Made by a program: the position numbers and the translations under genes. Shown piece after piece: positions 1 through 8,370 of a stretch of DNA of 64,000 nt (position 1 is its first letter; each line of letters opens with the position of its first letter). A model generated the notes under the pieces. The model was not told where the DNA came from. It saw only the letters and a program-made list of their open reading frames with translations, and did no database searches. Origin of the DNA: Rhodoferax sp. OV413 (GTDB lineage Bacteria; Pseudomonadota; Gammaproteobacteria; Burkholderiales; Burkholderiaceae_C); NCBI RefSeq assembly GCF_900104385.1, contig NZ_FNJA01000010.1, forward strand, positions 1 to 64,000, written 5' to 3'.

Positions 1-2836
1 CTGTTGTCAACGATGCCACTTGGCCCGTCGTCAATGCCACGACCTGGTTGGTGGTCAGCGCTGCCACTTGTGCAGTACGCAGTGCAGCAATGCCCGCAGT
101 GTTGACTGCTTGAATTTGAGTAGTCGTCAGCGCGGCCACACCGGCTGTCGTCAGTGCCGCAACCTGGCTGGTCTTCAGGGCCGCAACGTCCACGGTCTCA
201 ATCGCCGCAACCTGGCTGGTGCTCAGGGCCGCTACGCCGGCCGTAGTCAAAGCAGACACCTGGGCTGTCGTCAGCGCCACAACCTGGTTCGTCGTCAACG
301 CTGCCACCTGGCTGGTGCTCAGGGTCGCAATACCGGCAGTGCTCAATGCCTGGATCTGGTTGGTCGTCAAAGCTGCGACCTCAGTGGTCGTCAGAGCAGC
401 GATCTGGCTGGTCTTGAGTGCTGCGACATCAACCGTCTCAATCGCTGCAACCTGGTTGGTCGTCAGCGCAGCTAGTCCAGCTGTCGTCAACGAACCGACC
501 TGGCCTGTCGTCAGAGCCACCACTTGGTTTGTAGTCAAAGCAGAAACTTGGCCTGTACCCAGTGCTGCGATGCCAGCCGTGGTCACGGCTTGGATTTGAC
601 TGGTGGTCAACGCGGCCACACCGGCCGTGGTCAGTGCTGCAACCTGGTTGGTCTTGAGAGCCGCAATATCCGCAGTCTCGATGGCGGCCACTTGGTTGGT
701 ACTCAGGGCAGCAACCGAGCCAGTGCTCAGCGACGCGACCTGGCCTGTGGTCAACGCCACAATCTGGTTCGTCGTCAGGGCTGTCACTTGGCCCGTGCTC
801 AAAGCCGCAATACCGGCCGTACTAACCGCCTGGACTTGGTTCGTCGTCAGAGCTGCCACGCTGGCGGTGGTCAAAGCCGCAACTTGGCTAGTCTTCAATG
901 CAGCTACATCGGCAGTCTCTATCGCCGCGACTTGGGTGGTCGTCAGCGCTGCCACACTGTTCGTTGTCAGGGTACTGATCTGCGAAGTGGTCAAGGCGAC
1001 GATCTGCGCCGTGGTCAGTGCAACGACTTGCGCCGTCGTCAGCGCCACCACCTGCGTGCTGGTTAGCGTGGCAATATCTCTTGTTTCAATCGCAGCAGCC
1101 TGCGAAGTACTCAGTACAGCAACACCGGCTGTACTCAGCGCAGGCACCTGGGCTGTCGTCAACGCCACAACCTGGTTGGTGGTCAGAGCCGACACTTGTC
1201 CCGTGCTCAAAGCGGCAATGCCAGCCGTGCTGACTGCCTGGATCTGGTTGGTGGTGAGCGCTGCAATGCTGGCCGTGCCCAAAGCCGCAACCTGGCTGGT
1301 TTTCAGAGCTGCTACGTCGACGGTCTCTATCGCCGCCACTTGATTGGTACTGAGAGCTGCCACGCTGGCCGTGGTCAACGATGCAACCTGACCCGTCGTC
1401 AAGGCCACAACTTGATTCGTTGTCAGAGCCGTTATTTGAGCGGTGCTCAGAGCTGCAACACCGGCGGTACTCACAGCCTGAACCTGGTTGGTCGTCAGCG
1501 CGGCTACGCTTGCCGTGGTCAGTGCGGCAACTTGGCTAGTCTTCAACGCGGCCACATCGGCCGTTTCAATAGCAGCTACCTGGGTAGTCGTCAATGCAGC
1601 AACACCCGCTGTAGTCAACGAAGAAACCTGTGACGTCGTCAACGCTACGACCTGGTTGGTGGTCAGCGCGGCTACGCCTGCCGTGGTCAGTGCGGCAACT
1701 TGACTAGTCTTCAATGCGGCCACATCGGCCGTTTCGATAGCAGCTACCTGGGTAGTCGTCAATGCAGCGACACCCGCTGTAGTCAATGAAGAAACCTGTG
1801 CCGTCGTCAACGCTACGACTTGGTTGGTCGTCAGCGCAGCTACGCCTGCCGTGGTCAGCGACGCGACCTGGTTGGTCGTCAAGGCAGCGATGTCTACGGT
1901 CTCGATGGCAGCTACTTGGCTGGTGCTCAAGGCGGCTACGCCGGCCGTCGTCAGCGATGCCACCTGGCCCGTCGTCAAGGCCACGACCTGGTTGGTTGTC
2001 AACGCGGCGACTTGCGAGGTACGCAAGGCAGCCACACCGGCCGTGCTCACCGCCTGGATCTGGTTGGTTGTCAGAGCGGCCACACCTGCGGTCGTCAAAG
2101 CCGCAACCTGGCTGGTCTTCAGGGCGGCAATGTCAACCGTTTCAATCGCAGCCACCTGGCTGGTGCTCAGCGCAGCGACACCGGTGGTTGTCAAAGATGA
2201 GACCTGGCCCGTCGTCAATGCCACAACCTGGTTGGTTGTCAACGCCGTCACCTGGTTTGTGCTCAGAGCCGCAATACCGGCCGTGCTTACTGCCTGAACC
2301 TGGTTGGTCGTCAGAGCGGCCACACTGGCGGTTGTCAAGGCCGCAATCTGGTTGGTCTTCAGGGCGGCAACGTCTGCTGTTTCAATCGCAGCCACCTGGC
2401 TGGTCGTCAAGGCAGCCACACCGCTGGTAGATAGTGAAGAGACCTGGCCAGTTGTCAGCGCTACAACTTGATTGGTAGTTAGCGCGGCCACCTGCGCGGT
2501 TTGCAATGCTGCAACACCTGCCGTGCTTACCGCCTGGATCTGGCTGGTGGTCAACGCGGCCACGCCCGCCGTGGTCAATGCCGCTATCTGCGCCGTTTTC
2601 AAAACAGCGATGTCAACTGTTTCTATGGCCGCTATCTGCGTGGTGGTCAACGCAGCCATCTCGGCTGTCGTCAAGGCAGCAATTTGCGCAGTTTTCAGCG
2701 CAACGATGTGATCGGTCGTGAGAGCCACCACCTGTGCAGTTGTCAACGCCGCGATATCGCTGGTCGACAAAGATTGGATTTGGAACGTCGTTAGGACTGC
2801 AATTTGCGCAGTTGTTAGCCCAGTAACAATACTCAT
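1..2836 (-). CDS. Giant octapeptide-repeat protein, 3' part outside the window
   Basis: The ATG at 2836 opens a minus-strand frame with no stop to the left edge, giving at least 945 codons; a GAAGG ribosome site lies about 8 nt upstream. After a few residues the whole translation is a tandem octapeptide, consensus T-T-x-Q-[I/V]-x-A-L, about 118 copies with no break in register. Recurring variants (ETVDIAAL, KTSQVAAL, STAGVAAL) occur at fixed positions. There is no N-terminal signal peptide, Cys or recognisable catalytic domain. The regular hydrophobic/Thr pattern suggests an elongated solenoid or fibre, and Thr is extremely abundant. Function is unknown to me; a surface or secreted structural protein with a C-terminal export signal beyond the window is an inference. 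The Sel1 gene, outer-membrane channel and GT41 enzyme next door may serve it. Plus-strand open frames over this region are shadows of the repeat. Confidence 0.85.
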   Translation of the reverse strand, partial: MSIVTGLTTAQIAVLTTFQIQSLSTSDIAALTTAQVVALTTDHIVALKTAQIAALTTAEMAALTTTQIAAIETVDIAVLKTAQIAALTTAGVAALTTSQIQAVSTAGVAALQTAQVAALTTNQVVALTTGQVSSLSTSGVAALTTSQVAAIETADVAALKTNQIAALTTASVAALTTNQVQAVSTAGIAALSTNQVTALTTNQVVALTTGQVSSLTTTGVAALSTSQVAAIETVDIAALKTSQVAALTTAGVAALTTNQIQAVSTAGVAALRTSQVAALTTNQVVALTTGQVASLTTAGVAALSTSQVAAIETVDIAALTTNQVASLTTAGVAALTTNQVVALTTAQVSSLTTAGVAALTTTQVAAIETADVAALKTSQVAALTTAGVAALTTNQVVALTTSQVSSLTTAGVAALTTTQVAAIETADVAALKTSQVAALTTASVAALTTNQVQAVSTAGVAALSTAQITALTTNQVVALTTGQVASLTTASVAALSTNQVAAIETVDVAALKTSQVAALGTASIAALTTNQIQAVSTAGIAALSTGQVSALTTNQVVALTTAQVPALSTAGVAVLSTSQAAAIETRDIATLTSTQVVALTTAQVVALTTAQIVALTTSQISTLTTNSVAALTTTQVAAIETADVAALKTSQVAALTTASVAALTTNQVQAVSTAGIAALSTGQVTALTTNQIVALTTGQVASLSTGSVAALSTNQVAAIETADIAALKTNQVAALTTAGVAALTTSQIQAVTTAGIAALGTGQVSALTTNQVVALTTGQVGSLTTAGLAALTTNQVAAIETVDVAALKTSQIAALTTTEVAALTTNQIQALSTAGIATLSTSQVAALTTNQVVALTTAQVSALTTAGVAALSTSQVAAIETVDVAALKTSQVAALTTAGVAALTTTQIQAVNTAGIAALRTAQVAALTTNQVVALTTGQVASLTT
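183..2836 (-). repeat. Nested tandem repeat: 24-bp unit in 240/168-bp higher-order units
   Basis: The variant octad coding for ETVDIAAL or ETADVAAL marks a higher-order unit. Its occurrences begin at 183, 423, 663, 903, 1071, 1311, 1551, 1719, 1887, 2127, 2367 and 2607. The spacings are 240, 240, 240, 168, 240, 240, 168, 168, 240, 240 and 240 bp, all exact multiples of 24. Units therefore hold ten octads, or seven after loss of three. The blocks 1551-1718 and 1719-1886 are nearly identical. Confidence 0.9.
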
Positions 2837-3069
2837 TTTTTAGCCCTTCGACACCAGGATGTCATCACAGTATTTTTGAAGAGCGGCTTCCAAAAAAGAA
2901 ACCACTCCATCGACCCAACAGATATGCCGCAATTTTTTGACACACCAACCAAAAACCAGCTACGCTTCAACGCACATCCCTGTCTTCGGCAGCTTTTTTA
3001 CCAACTTAAACACTTTGTTAAGAAAAAGTAAATTTAAATTGAAGAATGTACTAAACGTAAGATTATGTA

Positions 3070-3103
3070 ATGACTTACCGCACTCTTTAGTGCGGTAAGT
3101 CAT
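3070..3103. terminator. Perfect 14-bp inverted repeat at the Sel1 gene stop
   Basis: Two perfect 14-base arms (3070-3083 and 3090-3103) flank a 6-nt loop. The right arm lies inside the last codons of the minus-strand Sel1 gene and the loop holds its TAA stop (3089-3087). There is no clear T-run on either side, so it may be a transcript-end or stabilising hairpin rather than a classical intrinsic terminator. The rest of 2837-3069 is AT-rich and probably holds the promoter of the repeat gene. Confidence 0.6.
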
Positions 3104-4979
3104 GTGCGATGAACTCTTTTGCGCGGCGTTGCGCCTCCAGTAGCTGTGCAGTGCTCAACTGAGATTCAGAACGCTTCTGATTCGCAAGCGCAGCAGCGTC
3201 ACCGGCGGCGGCTGAAATCACAAACCATTTATGGGCTTCGATGGAATCCAGTGCAACGCCATCCCCAGTTGCATACAAAATTCCCAGCCTGGATTGGGCA
3301 TTGAGCACTCCCTGCAGTGCGGCTTTGCGAAACCAATGAAAAGCGCGCAAGGGGTTTTTCTCTACTCCCTCGCCTTTTCCATACATCAACGCCAAGTTGT
3401 ACTGGGCTTCGGGGTCCTGCTGATCGGCCGCCTTGCTCCACCACAGAACGGCCTGCTCGGGTTTCTTAGAGAGTGAAAACAGCAGCCCCAGTGACGACTG
3501 GGCGGCCACAAATCCCTGGTCGGCGGCTTTTTGGCACCAGACAAACGCCTGTCGGAGATTCCTTTTCAAGCCATCACCACCGCCGGCATACATGGAACCC
3601 AGATTCCATTGCGCCTTAGCGTCACCCTGGTCTGCAGACTTTTGGTACCAAGAGAGCGCCAGTTGGAAGTCTTTTTCGACGCCCTTGCCCTTGAGGTACA
3701 TGCCGCCTAGGTCGCATTGGGCCTGGGCGTGCCCTTGCATCGCAGACCGCTGGCACCATAGAAATGCCTGGACCAAGTCTTGTTCTACGCCTTTGCCAGC
3801 GGCGTACTGCTGTCCAAGCAGAAACTGCGCTTCCGCATCGCCTTGCTCGGCAACCTTCTTGAAACAGGCAGCAGCAACATGTTCCAGCCCACTGCTGAAA
3901 AAGCTGCCCAATGTCATCAAAGCCGGCGCGTTACCCACCTCACCCGCCTTGAAGTACCAGGCCAAACCGGCCATGAAGTCCTGCTCCACACTCTGGCCCG
4001 AACAGTATCTGCGGCCCAAAGCAAACTGGGCTTCCACGTCACCCTGCGCTGCGGCCTTGTGGTACCAAGACACGGCCAATGCGTCCTCGGTCGCCTCGTA
4101 CCGCTTGGCCAGAGCCAGCTGCGCCCGGACATCCTGCTGCTGGGCCGCGGCCAGGTACCAGGTATCCGCCTGACCGGCATCCTGTTCGACACCCAGCCCC
4201 AGGTCGTACATCAGACCCAGGTGGTACTGCACATTCGCATCGCCTTGCTCGGCCACTGCGGCCCAGTCTCCGTCGGTCTGCCGGCGTTCGATACCACCGG
4301 GTTTGGGACGCGTACGGCCGCGTGCCTTGGAGCGCCCCATGCCGCTGGCGTCCATATATTCCAACGCAACCTGCGCAACCGGCGAGCACTGCTGCGCAGC
4401 CCGGCGGTACCAGAACAGCGCGGAATCGATATTCAACACCCCGCTGCGCGGGTCAGCAAGCAAATCTGCCAGCGCGCATTGCGCAGATGCCAGACCCTGC
4501 TCCGCCGCCAATCCGTACCAGTACGCCGCCTGCTTGTTGTCTGCGGGGACACTCTTGCCCCCAGCAAACATGGCTCCCAGAGCAAACTGCGCTTCCGCCA
4601 CCCCCAGCTCCGCGGCCTTGGCCATGCATCCACGCGACAAGTCCTGCGACTCTGCCGCATACAGTTTGCCCAGCCGGTACAAGGATTTGGCATGCCCTTG
4701 CTCAGCGGCCTTCTGAAACCAGTAAGCCGCCTTGGAGTGGTCTTGCTCGATCCCCACGCCGCTCACAAAGCGCGTTGCCAGAAGATACTGGGCCGCCGCG
4801 TAGCCGCGCTCCGACGATTGGTGGATCCAGTGGATGGCCTGCTCAAAGTCTTGTTCGACTCCGATGCCATTGGCATACATCAGGCCCACCTCGTACTGGG
4901 CGTCGCGCAGCCCAAGCCGTGCCGACTTCAGGGTATTGATGAAGGTGCGCTTCTCGTACGCCGGGCTTTTCAGCGCCAT
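3087..4979 (-). CDS. Sel1-repeat (TPR-like) protein
   Basis: This 630-residue protein is built of about 16 consecutive Sel1 repeats of 30-40 residues, with the usual core (A-Q-x-x-L-G-x-M-Y, G-x-G-V-x-x-D, A-x-x-W-x-x-K-A-A-x-Q-G). Sel1 proteins are alpha-solenoid scaffolds that bind other proteins, often in envelope or secretion processes. No signal peptide or membrane segment is seen, so a cytoplasmic place is likely. The open frame continues upstream to 5180, but that part overlaps the outer-membrane lipoprotein gene and reads as shadow (Arg/Trp/Pro-rich). The ATG at 4979 is the first with repeat-like sequence. A 16-codon frame bridges from the upstream gene's ATGA to just past this start, hinting at translational coupling. 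Partner unknown. Confidence 0.85.
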   Translation of the reverse strand: MALKSPAYEKRTFINTLKSARLGLRDAQYEVGLMYANGIGVEQDFEQAIHWIHQSSERGYAAAQYLLATRFVSGVGIEQDHSKAAYWFQKAAEQGHAKSLYRLGKLYAAESQDLSRGCMAKAAELGVAEAQFALGAMFAGGKSVPADNKQAAYWYGLAAEQGLASAQCALADLLADPRSGVLNIDSALFWYRRAAQQCSPVAQVALEYMDASGMGRSKARGRTRPKPGGIERRQTDGDWAAVAEQGDANVQYHLGLMYDLGLGVEQDAGQADTWYLAAAQQQDVRAQLALAKRYEATEDALAVSWYHKAAAQGDVEAQFALGRRYCSGQSVEQDFMAGLAWYFKAGEVGNAPALMTLGSFFSSGLEHVAAACFKKVAEQGDAEAQFLLGQQYAAGKGVEQDLVQAFLWCQRSAMQGHAQAQCDLGGMYLKGKGVEKDFQLALSWYQKSADQGDAKAQWNLGSMYAGGGDGLKRNLRQAFVWCQKAADQGFVAAQSSLGLLFSLSKKPEQAVLWWSKAADQQDPEAQYNLALMYGKGEGVEKNPLRAFHWFRKAALQGVLNAQSRLGILYATGDGVALDSIEAHKWFVISAAAGDAAALANQKRSESQLSTAQLLEAQRRAKEFIAHDLPH

Positions 4980-5016
4980 ACAACCCCAGCTACGGCAGCT
5001 ACCACGATGCAGACGC

Positions 5017-6402
5017 TCATGCCGCCGAACCTCCGCCCAATGCCTTATAGAGTTGGGCGGCCGATTCCAGCTGCTGCCTGCGCACCTGGGCGGTAGCCTG
5101 CTGCGCCGCCACGGTATCGCGCTGCGCGTCCAGCACCTCCAGGTAACCAACCATCCCGGCCTTGAAGCGGGCCTCGGCAATCTGCAAGCGCTTGGCCTGG
5201 GCGTTCACGTTCGCCGTAGAAGAACGCAGCTGCCGGGACAACGAGGCGCGCGCCGACAGCAGATCGGCCACCTCGCGAAACGCCTGCTGTATGGTCTTTT
5301 CATACTCCGCCACAGCGATCACCTTGCGTGCCTGTGCAATGTCCAACCCGGCGGCCAGGCGCCCACCGTCAAAAATCGGCAACGACAGCAAGGGCTGGAA
5401 AACCCAGGCACCGCCGCCACTGAACAGGCCAAACAAACCCTGGCTCGCCAGACCCAGGCTGGCCGTGAGGGTGACCTTGGGCAAAAACGCCGCGCGGGCC
5501 GCAGCAATATTGGCGTGCGCCGCCAGCAAGCGCTGTTCGGCCGACATCACATCCGGGCGCAGCAGCAAGACCTCGGCAGGCAAACCGGCGGCCAGTTCCG
5601 TATCCAGGCCTTGCTCCTGGATCGTCCGACCACCGGTCGGCAGCTCGGCCACCTTGCCGACCAGCAGATTCAGGCGGTTCTCGGCCATGGTGTGCTGGTG
5701 CTCGATCTCCGCCAGCATCGACCGCGTGGACTCCACCATGCCCTCGGCCTGCTGAAACACGTAATCGTCCATACCACCTACGTCCTTGCCTTTGGCAATC
5801 AAGGCCAGGGATTGCTCGCGCAAATCCAGGGTCCGGCGTGTCAGATCGGTCAGCTCCCGGGTATGCAAAAGCATGAAATACGAGGTTGCCACATCGGAAA
5901 TCAAGGACAGCTGTACCGCGCGCTGTGCCTCTTCGGTGGCCAGATAGCTTCGGCGGGCGGCCTCCGACAGGCTGGCCAAGCGGCCCCAGAAATCCAGCTC
6001 GTAAGACACGGACGAAAGCGACACATCAAACCGCTGGCTGGAAGACTTGACTCCGTCACCAATGAAATCGGTCGCCGTATGGGTGCTGTTGCTGGAGCCT
6101 AAAAAATTCAGCAGCGGCAGTTGGTCTGCCCGCACCACGCTGTACTGCGCGCGCGCCTCCACCACCCGGGCTGCGGCGATGCGCAAGTCCCGGTTGTTTT
6201 CCAGAGTGGTTTCAATCAAGGCCTGCAACTGCGGGTCGGAAAAGAATGCGTGCCAATGGATCTGAGCCGCGGCCAGTTGGCCCTCAGCCCCGGTCTTGCC
6301 CGGCCAGGCATTGGGCACGGGCAGCGACGGGCGCTGAAACTCCGTTGTCTGCGCGCATGCCGACAAAAGCACTGCAGCAAACAAAATGGTAGCCCTGGAC
6401 AT
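5017..6402 (-). CDS. Outer-membrane efflux lipoprotein, NodT/OprM family
   Basis: A 461-residue OMF protein: the outer-membrane channel of tripartite RND efflux pumps or related exporters. The ATG at 6402 begins a lipoprotein signal ending in LLSAC with the acylated Cys at residue 16; the frame extends farther upstream but without signal character. Two OEP domains follow, with typical motifs (A-x-A-R-V-V-E-A-R near the first, L-R-P-D-V about two thirds in, and a GYLEVLDAQR stretch near the end). No RND pump or membrane-fusion gene is in the window, so it is an orphan channel here. It could serve a distant pump or, as inference, export of the neighbouring repeat protein. Its last codons form ATGA with a 16-codon frame leading into the Sel1 gene, so the two are probably co-transcribed. 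Confidence 0.88.
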   Translation of the reverse strand: MSRATILFAAVLLSACAQTTEFQRPSLPVPNAWPGKTGAEGQLAAAQIHWHAFFSDPQLQALIETTLENNRDLRIAAARVVEARAQYSVVRADQLPLLNFLGSSNSTHTATDFIGDGVKSSSQRFDVSLSSVSYELDFWGRLASLSEAARRSYLATEEAQRAVQLSLISDVATSYFMLLHTRELTDLTRRTLDLREQSLALIAKGKDVGGMDDYVFQQAEGMVESTRSMLAEIEHQHTMAENRLNLLVGKVAELPTGGRTIQEQGLDTELAAGLPAEVLLLRPDVMSAEQRLLAAHANIAAARAAFLPKVTLTASLGLASQGLFGLFSGGGAWVFQPLLSLPIFDGGRLAAGLDIAQARKVIAVAEYEKTIQQAFREVADLLSARASLSRQLRSSTANVNAQAKRLQIAEARFKAGMVGYLEVLDAQRDTVAAQQATAQVRRQQLESAAQLYKALGGGSAA

Positions 6403-6551
6403 GGTGGGGTGGCGCTTTGGATTCGAATATGGGTGGCTAATTATTGAGGCAGTCGCCCGCCAGCGTGGGCTGGAAGTGGGCGCCAAAACCGGTGCATTTA
6501 TTGATGTACGATGGTTTTCAATCCGTACTTTTTGGGTCGCCTGTGAAAACA

Positions 6552-8366
6552 ATGGAAGAGACATTCGCGTCCGCAGTATTGCGTGCATGGCGGCAAGAAC
6601 TTGAATTTCCAGAGCTGATTGAATGCACTTCGCAACTCGAAGCCCAACAACTGGGGCCCTTGGCCATCGTGCTGTACCAAACCTGGCTTACCCGCACCGA
6701 CTCCCCCTACGCCCACGCCGTCAACTTCAATCTGGGCGTATCCCTCTCCAACCAGAACGACCTGCCGGGAGCGCAAGCTGCTTACCGGCGCGCCATCGCC
6801 ATCGCCCCAGCGTTTATCCAGCCACGGCTGAACCTGGGCATGCTCTACGAACGCATGGGGCAAATCGACCAGGCCTTGCTGGAATGGCGCTGGGTCGAAC
6901 AGAACATTTCGCCTGCCGCGCCGGAGAATCGCCCCCTGGTCTTGATGGCACTGAACCACCTCGGGCGCGTGCTGGACACCCGGAAGCAGCTTCAGGACGC
7001 GCTGCAGTTCCTGGGCCGCAGCCTGGCCATCGACCCGCACCAGCCCGATGTCGTGCACCACTGGGTGCATCTGCGCCAGAAGCAATGCGTCTGGCCCATC
7101 TACGCCCCGCTCGATGGCATCAGCGTGGAAACCATGCTGGAATGCACCTCCGCCCTGGCCATGCTGAGCGTGACCGACGACCCGGCGGTGCAACTGGCCG
7201 CCGCCCGCCGCTTTGTGCACAAGAAGGTCATCTCCGACGTGCCCCGACTGGCGCCGGCGCAAGACTACCAGCACCGCAAGCTGCGCATTGCCTACGCCTC
7301 GTCGGACTTTTGCATGCACCCGGTGTCGCTGCTCACCGCCCAACTGTTTGAACTGCACGACCGTTCGCAGTTTGAGGTCTACGGCTTTTGCTGGAGCCCG
7401 GAAGACGGCTCGGCGATGCGCCAACGGGTGATTACCGCGATGGACCATTTCTTCCGCATCGACAAGATGAGCGATGAAGCCGCAGCCCAGCTGATGCGCG
7501 ACCATGAAATCGACATCCTGGTCGACCTGCAGGGCCAGACCTCGGGTGCGCGGGCCAATATGCTGGCCTACCACCCTGCCCCGGTGCAGATCACCTATCT
7601 GGGCCTGCCCGCCACCACCGGCCTGCCGTCGATCGACTACGTGATCGCCGACCGCTTCCTGATCCCTGAGGAAATTGCGCCACAGTACTCGGAAAAGCCG
7701 CTCTACATGCCGGACATCTACCAGGTCAGCGACCGGCAACGCGGCGTAGCCGCCACGCCCAGCCGGGCCAGCTGCGGCCTGCCGGCCGAAGGCTTTGTGT
7801 TTTGTTCGCTGAACAACAACTACAAATACACGCCTGAAGTATTTGACACCTGGATGCGCATCCTGCAGCGCACGCCAGGCAGCCTGCTGTGGCTGCTGTC
7901 AGACAACCCCTGGGCCGAACAGAACCTGGTGCGCGAAGCACAGGCCCGCGGCGTGGACCCGTCGCGTCTGTTTTTCGCCCCCCGGGTCTCGCCGGAGAAC
8001 TACCTGGGGCGGTTTCCGGTGGCCGATCTGTTCCTCGACACCTTTCCGTTCAACGCCGGCACCACGGCCAACGATGCGCTGTGGATGGGGTTGCCGGTGC
8101 TGACCTACTGCGGCCGCTCGTTTGCCTCGCGCATGGCCGGCGCTTTGCTCACCGCGGCCCAGTTGCCCGAGCTGATCACCTACAACCTGCAGGACTACGA
8201 GGAAAAAGCCGTGGCTCTGGCGACCGACCCGCAAGCCTGCAGCCGGCTGCGCGCGCATCTACAAGAAGTGCACGAACACGGCGTGCTGTTCGACACGCCC
8301 TTGTTCGTGCGCAACCTGGAGGCCAACTTCCAGCGCCTGTGCGCCCCGCAGCCCCCAGCCCCATGA
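6552..8366 (+). CDS. TPR-GT41 glycosyltransferase (O-GlcNAc transferase/SPINDLY-like)
   Basis: About 604 residues. Residues 55-155 hold two to three TPR motifs (LGVSLSNQNDLPGAQAAY, LGMLYERMGQIDQALLEW). From about residue 245 the sequence matches the GT41 catalytic fold: HPAPVQITYLGLPATTG (341-357), IDYVIADRFLIP, and the donor-binding LDTFPFNAGTTANDALWMG (495-513). Known GT41 enzymes move GlcNAc or glucose from nucleotide sugars to Ser/Thr, or to Asn as in HMW1C, which modifies an adhesin. Here the acceptor could be the Thr-rich repeat protein three genes away (inference). The start is uncertain: ATG 6552 is chosen because upstream codons overlap the divergent promoter region; GTG 6543 is possible. 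It converges with pgi, the stops being 4 nt apart. Confidence 0.85.
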   Translation: MEETFASAVLRAWRQELEFPELIECTSQLEAQQLGPLAIVLYQTWLTRTDSPYAHAVNFNLGVSLSNQNDLPGAQAAYRRAIAIAPAFIQPRLNLGMLYERMGQIDQALLEWRWVEQNISPAAPENRPLVLMALNHLGRVLDTRKQLQDALQFLGRSLAIDPHQPDVVHHWVHLRQKQCVWPIYAPLDGISVETMLECTSALAMLSVTDDPAVQLAAARRFVHKKVISDVPRLAPAQDYQHRKLRIAYASSDFCMHPVSLLTAQLFELHDRSQFEVYGFCWSPEDGSAMRQRVITAMDHFFRIDKMSDEAAAQLMRDHEIDILVDLQGQTSGARANMLAYHPAPVQITYLGLPATTGLPSIDYVIADRFLIPEEIAPQYSEKPLYMPDIYQVSDRQRGVAATPSRASCGLPAEGFVFCSLNNNYKYTPEVFDTWMRILQRTPGSLLWLLSDNPWAEQNLVREAQARGVDPSRLFFAPRVSPENYLGRFPVADLFLDTFPFNAGTTANDALWMGLPVLTYCGRSFASRMAGALLTAAQLPELITYNLQDYEEKAVALATDPQACSRLRAHLQEVHEHGVLFDTPLFVRNLEANFQRLCAPQPPAP

Positions 8367-8370
8367 AGGT

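Noticed and set aside
20-2794. Several plus-strand open frames of 70-240 codons over the first 2.8 kb
   Set aside because: They are periodic shadows of the minus-strand octapeptide gene, have no ribosome sites, and start and stop at random within the repeats.
1-2836. CRISPR-like array, because of regular 24-bp periodicity
   Set aside because: There are no unique spacers; every unit codes for the same octapeptide in one open frame.
3119-5096. Plus-strand frames opposite the Sel1 gene, the longest 438 codons
   Set aside because: Their protein is Arg/Leu/His-rich with no domain, while the opposite strand has clear Sel1 repeats throughout.
6498-7739. Minus-strand 413-codon frame opposite the GT41 gene
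   Set aside because: Composition (Val/His/Gln/Arg) is that of an antisense shadow and the plus strand has strong GT41 motifs.
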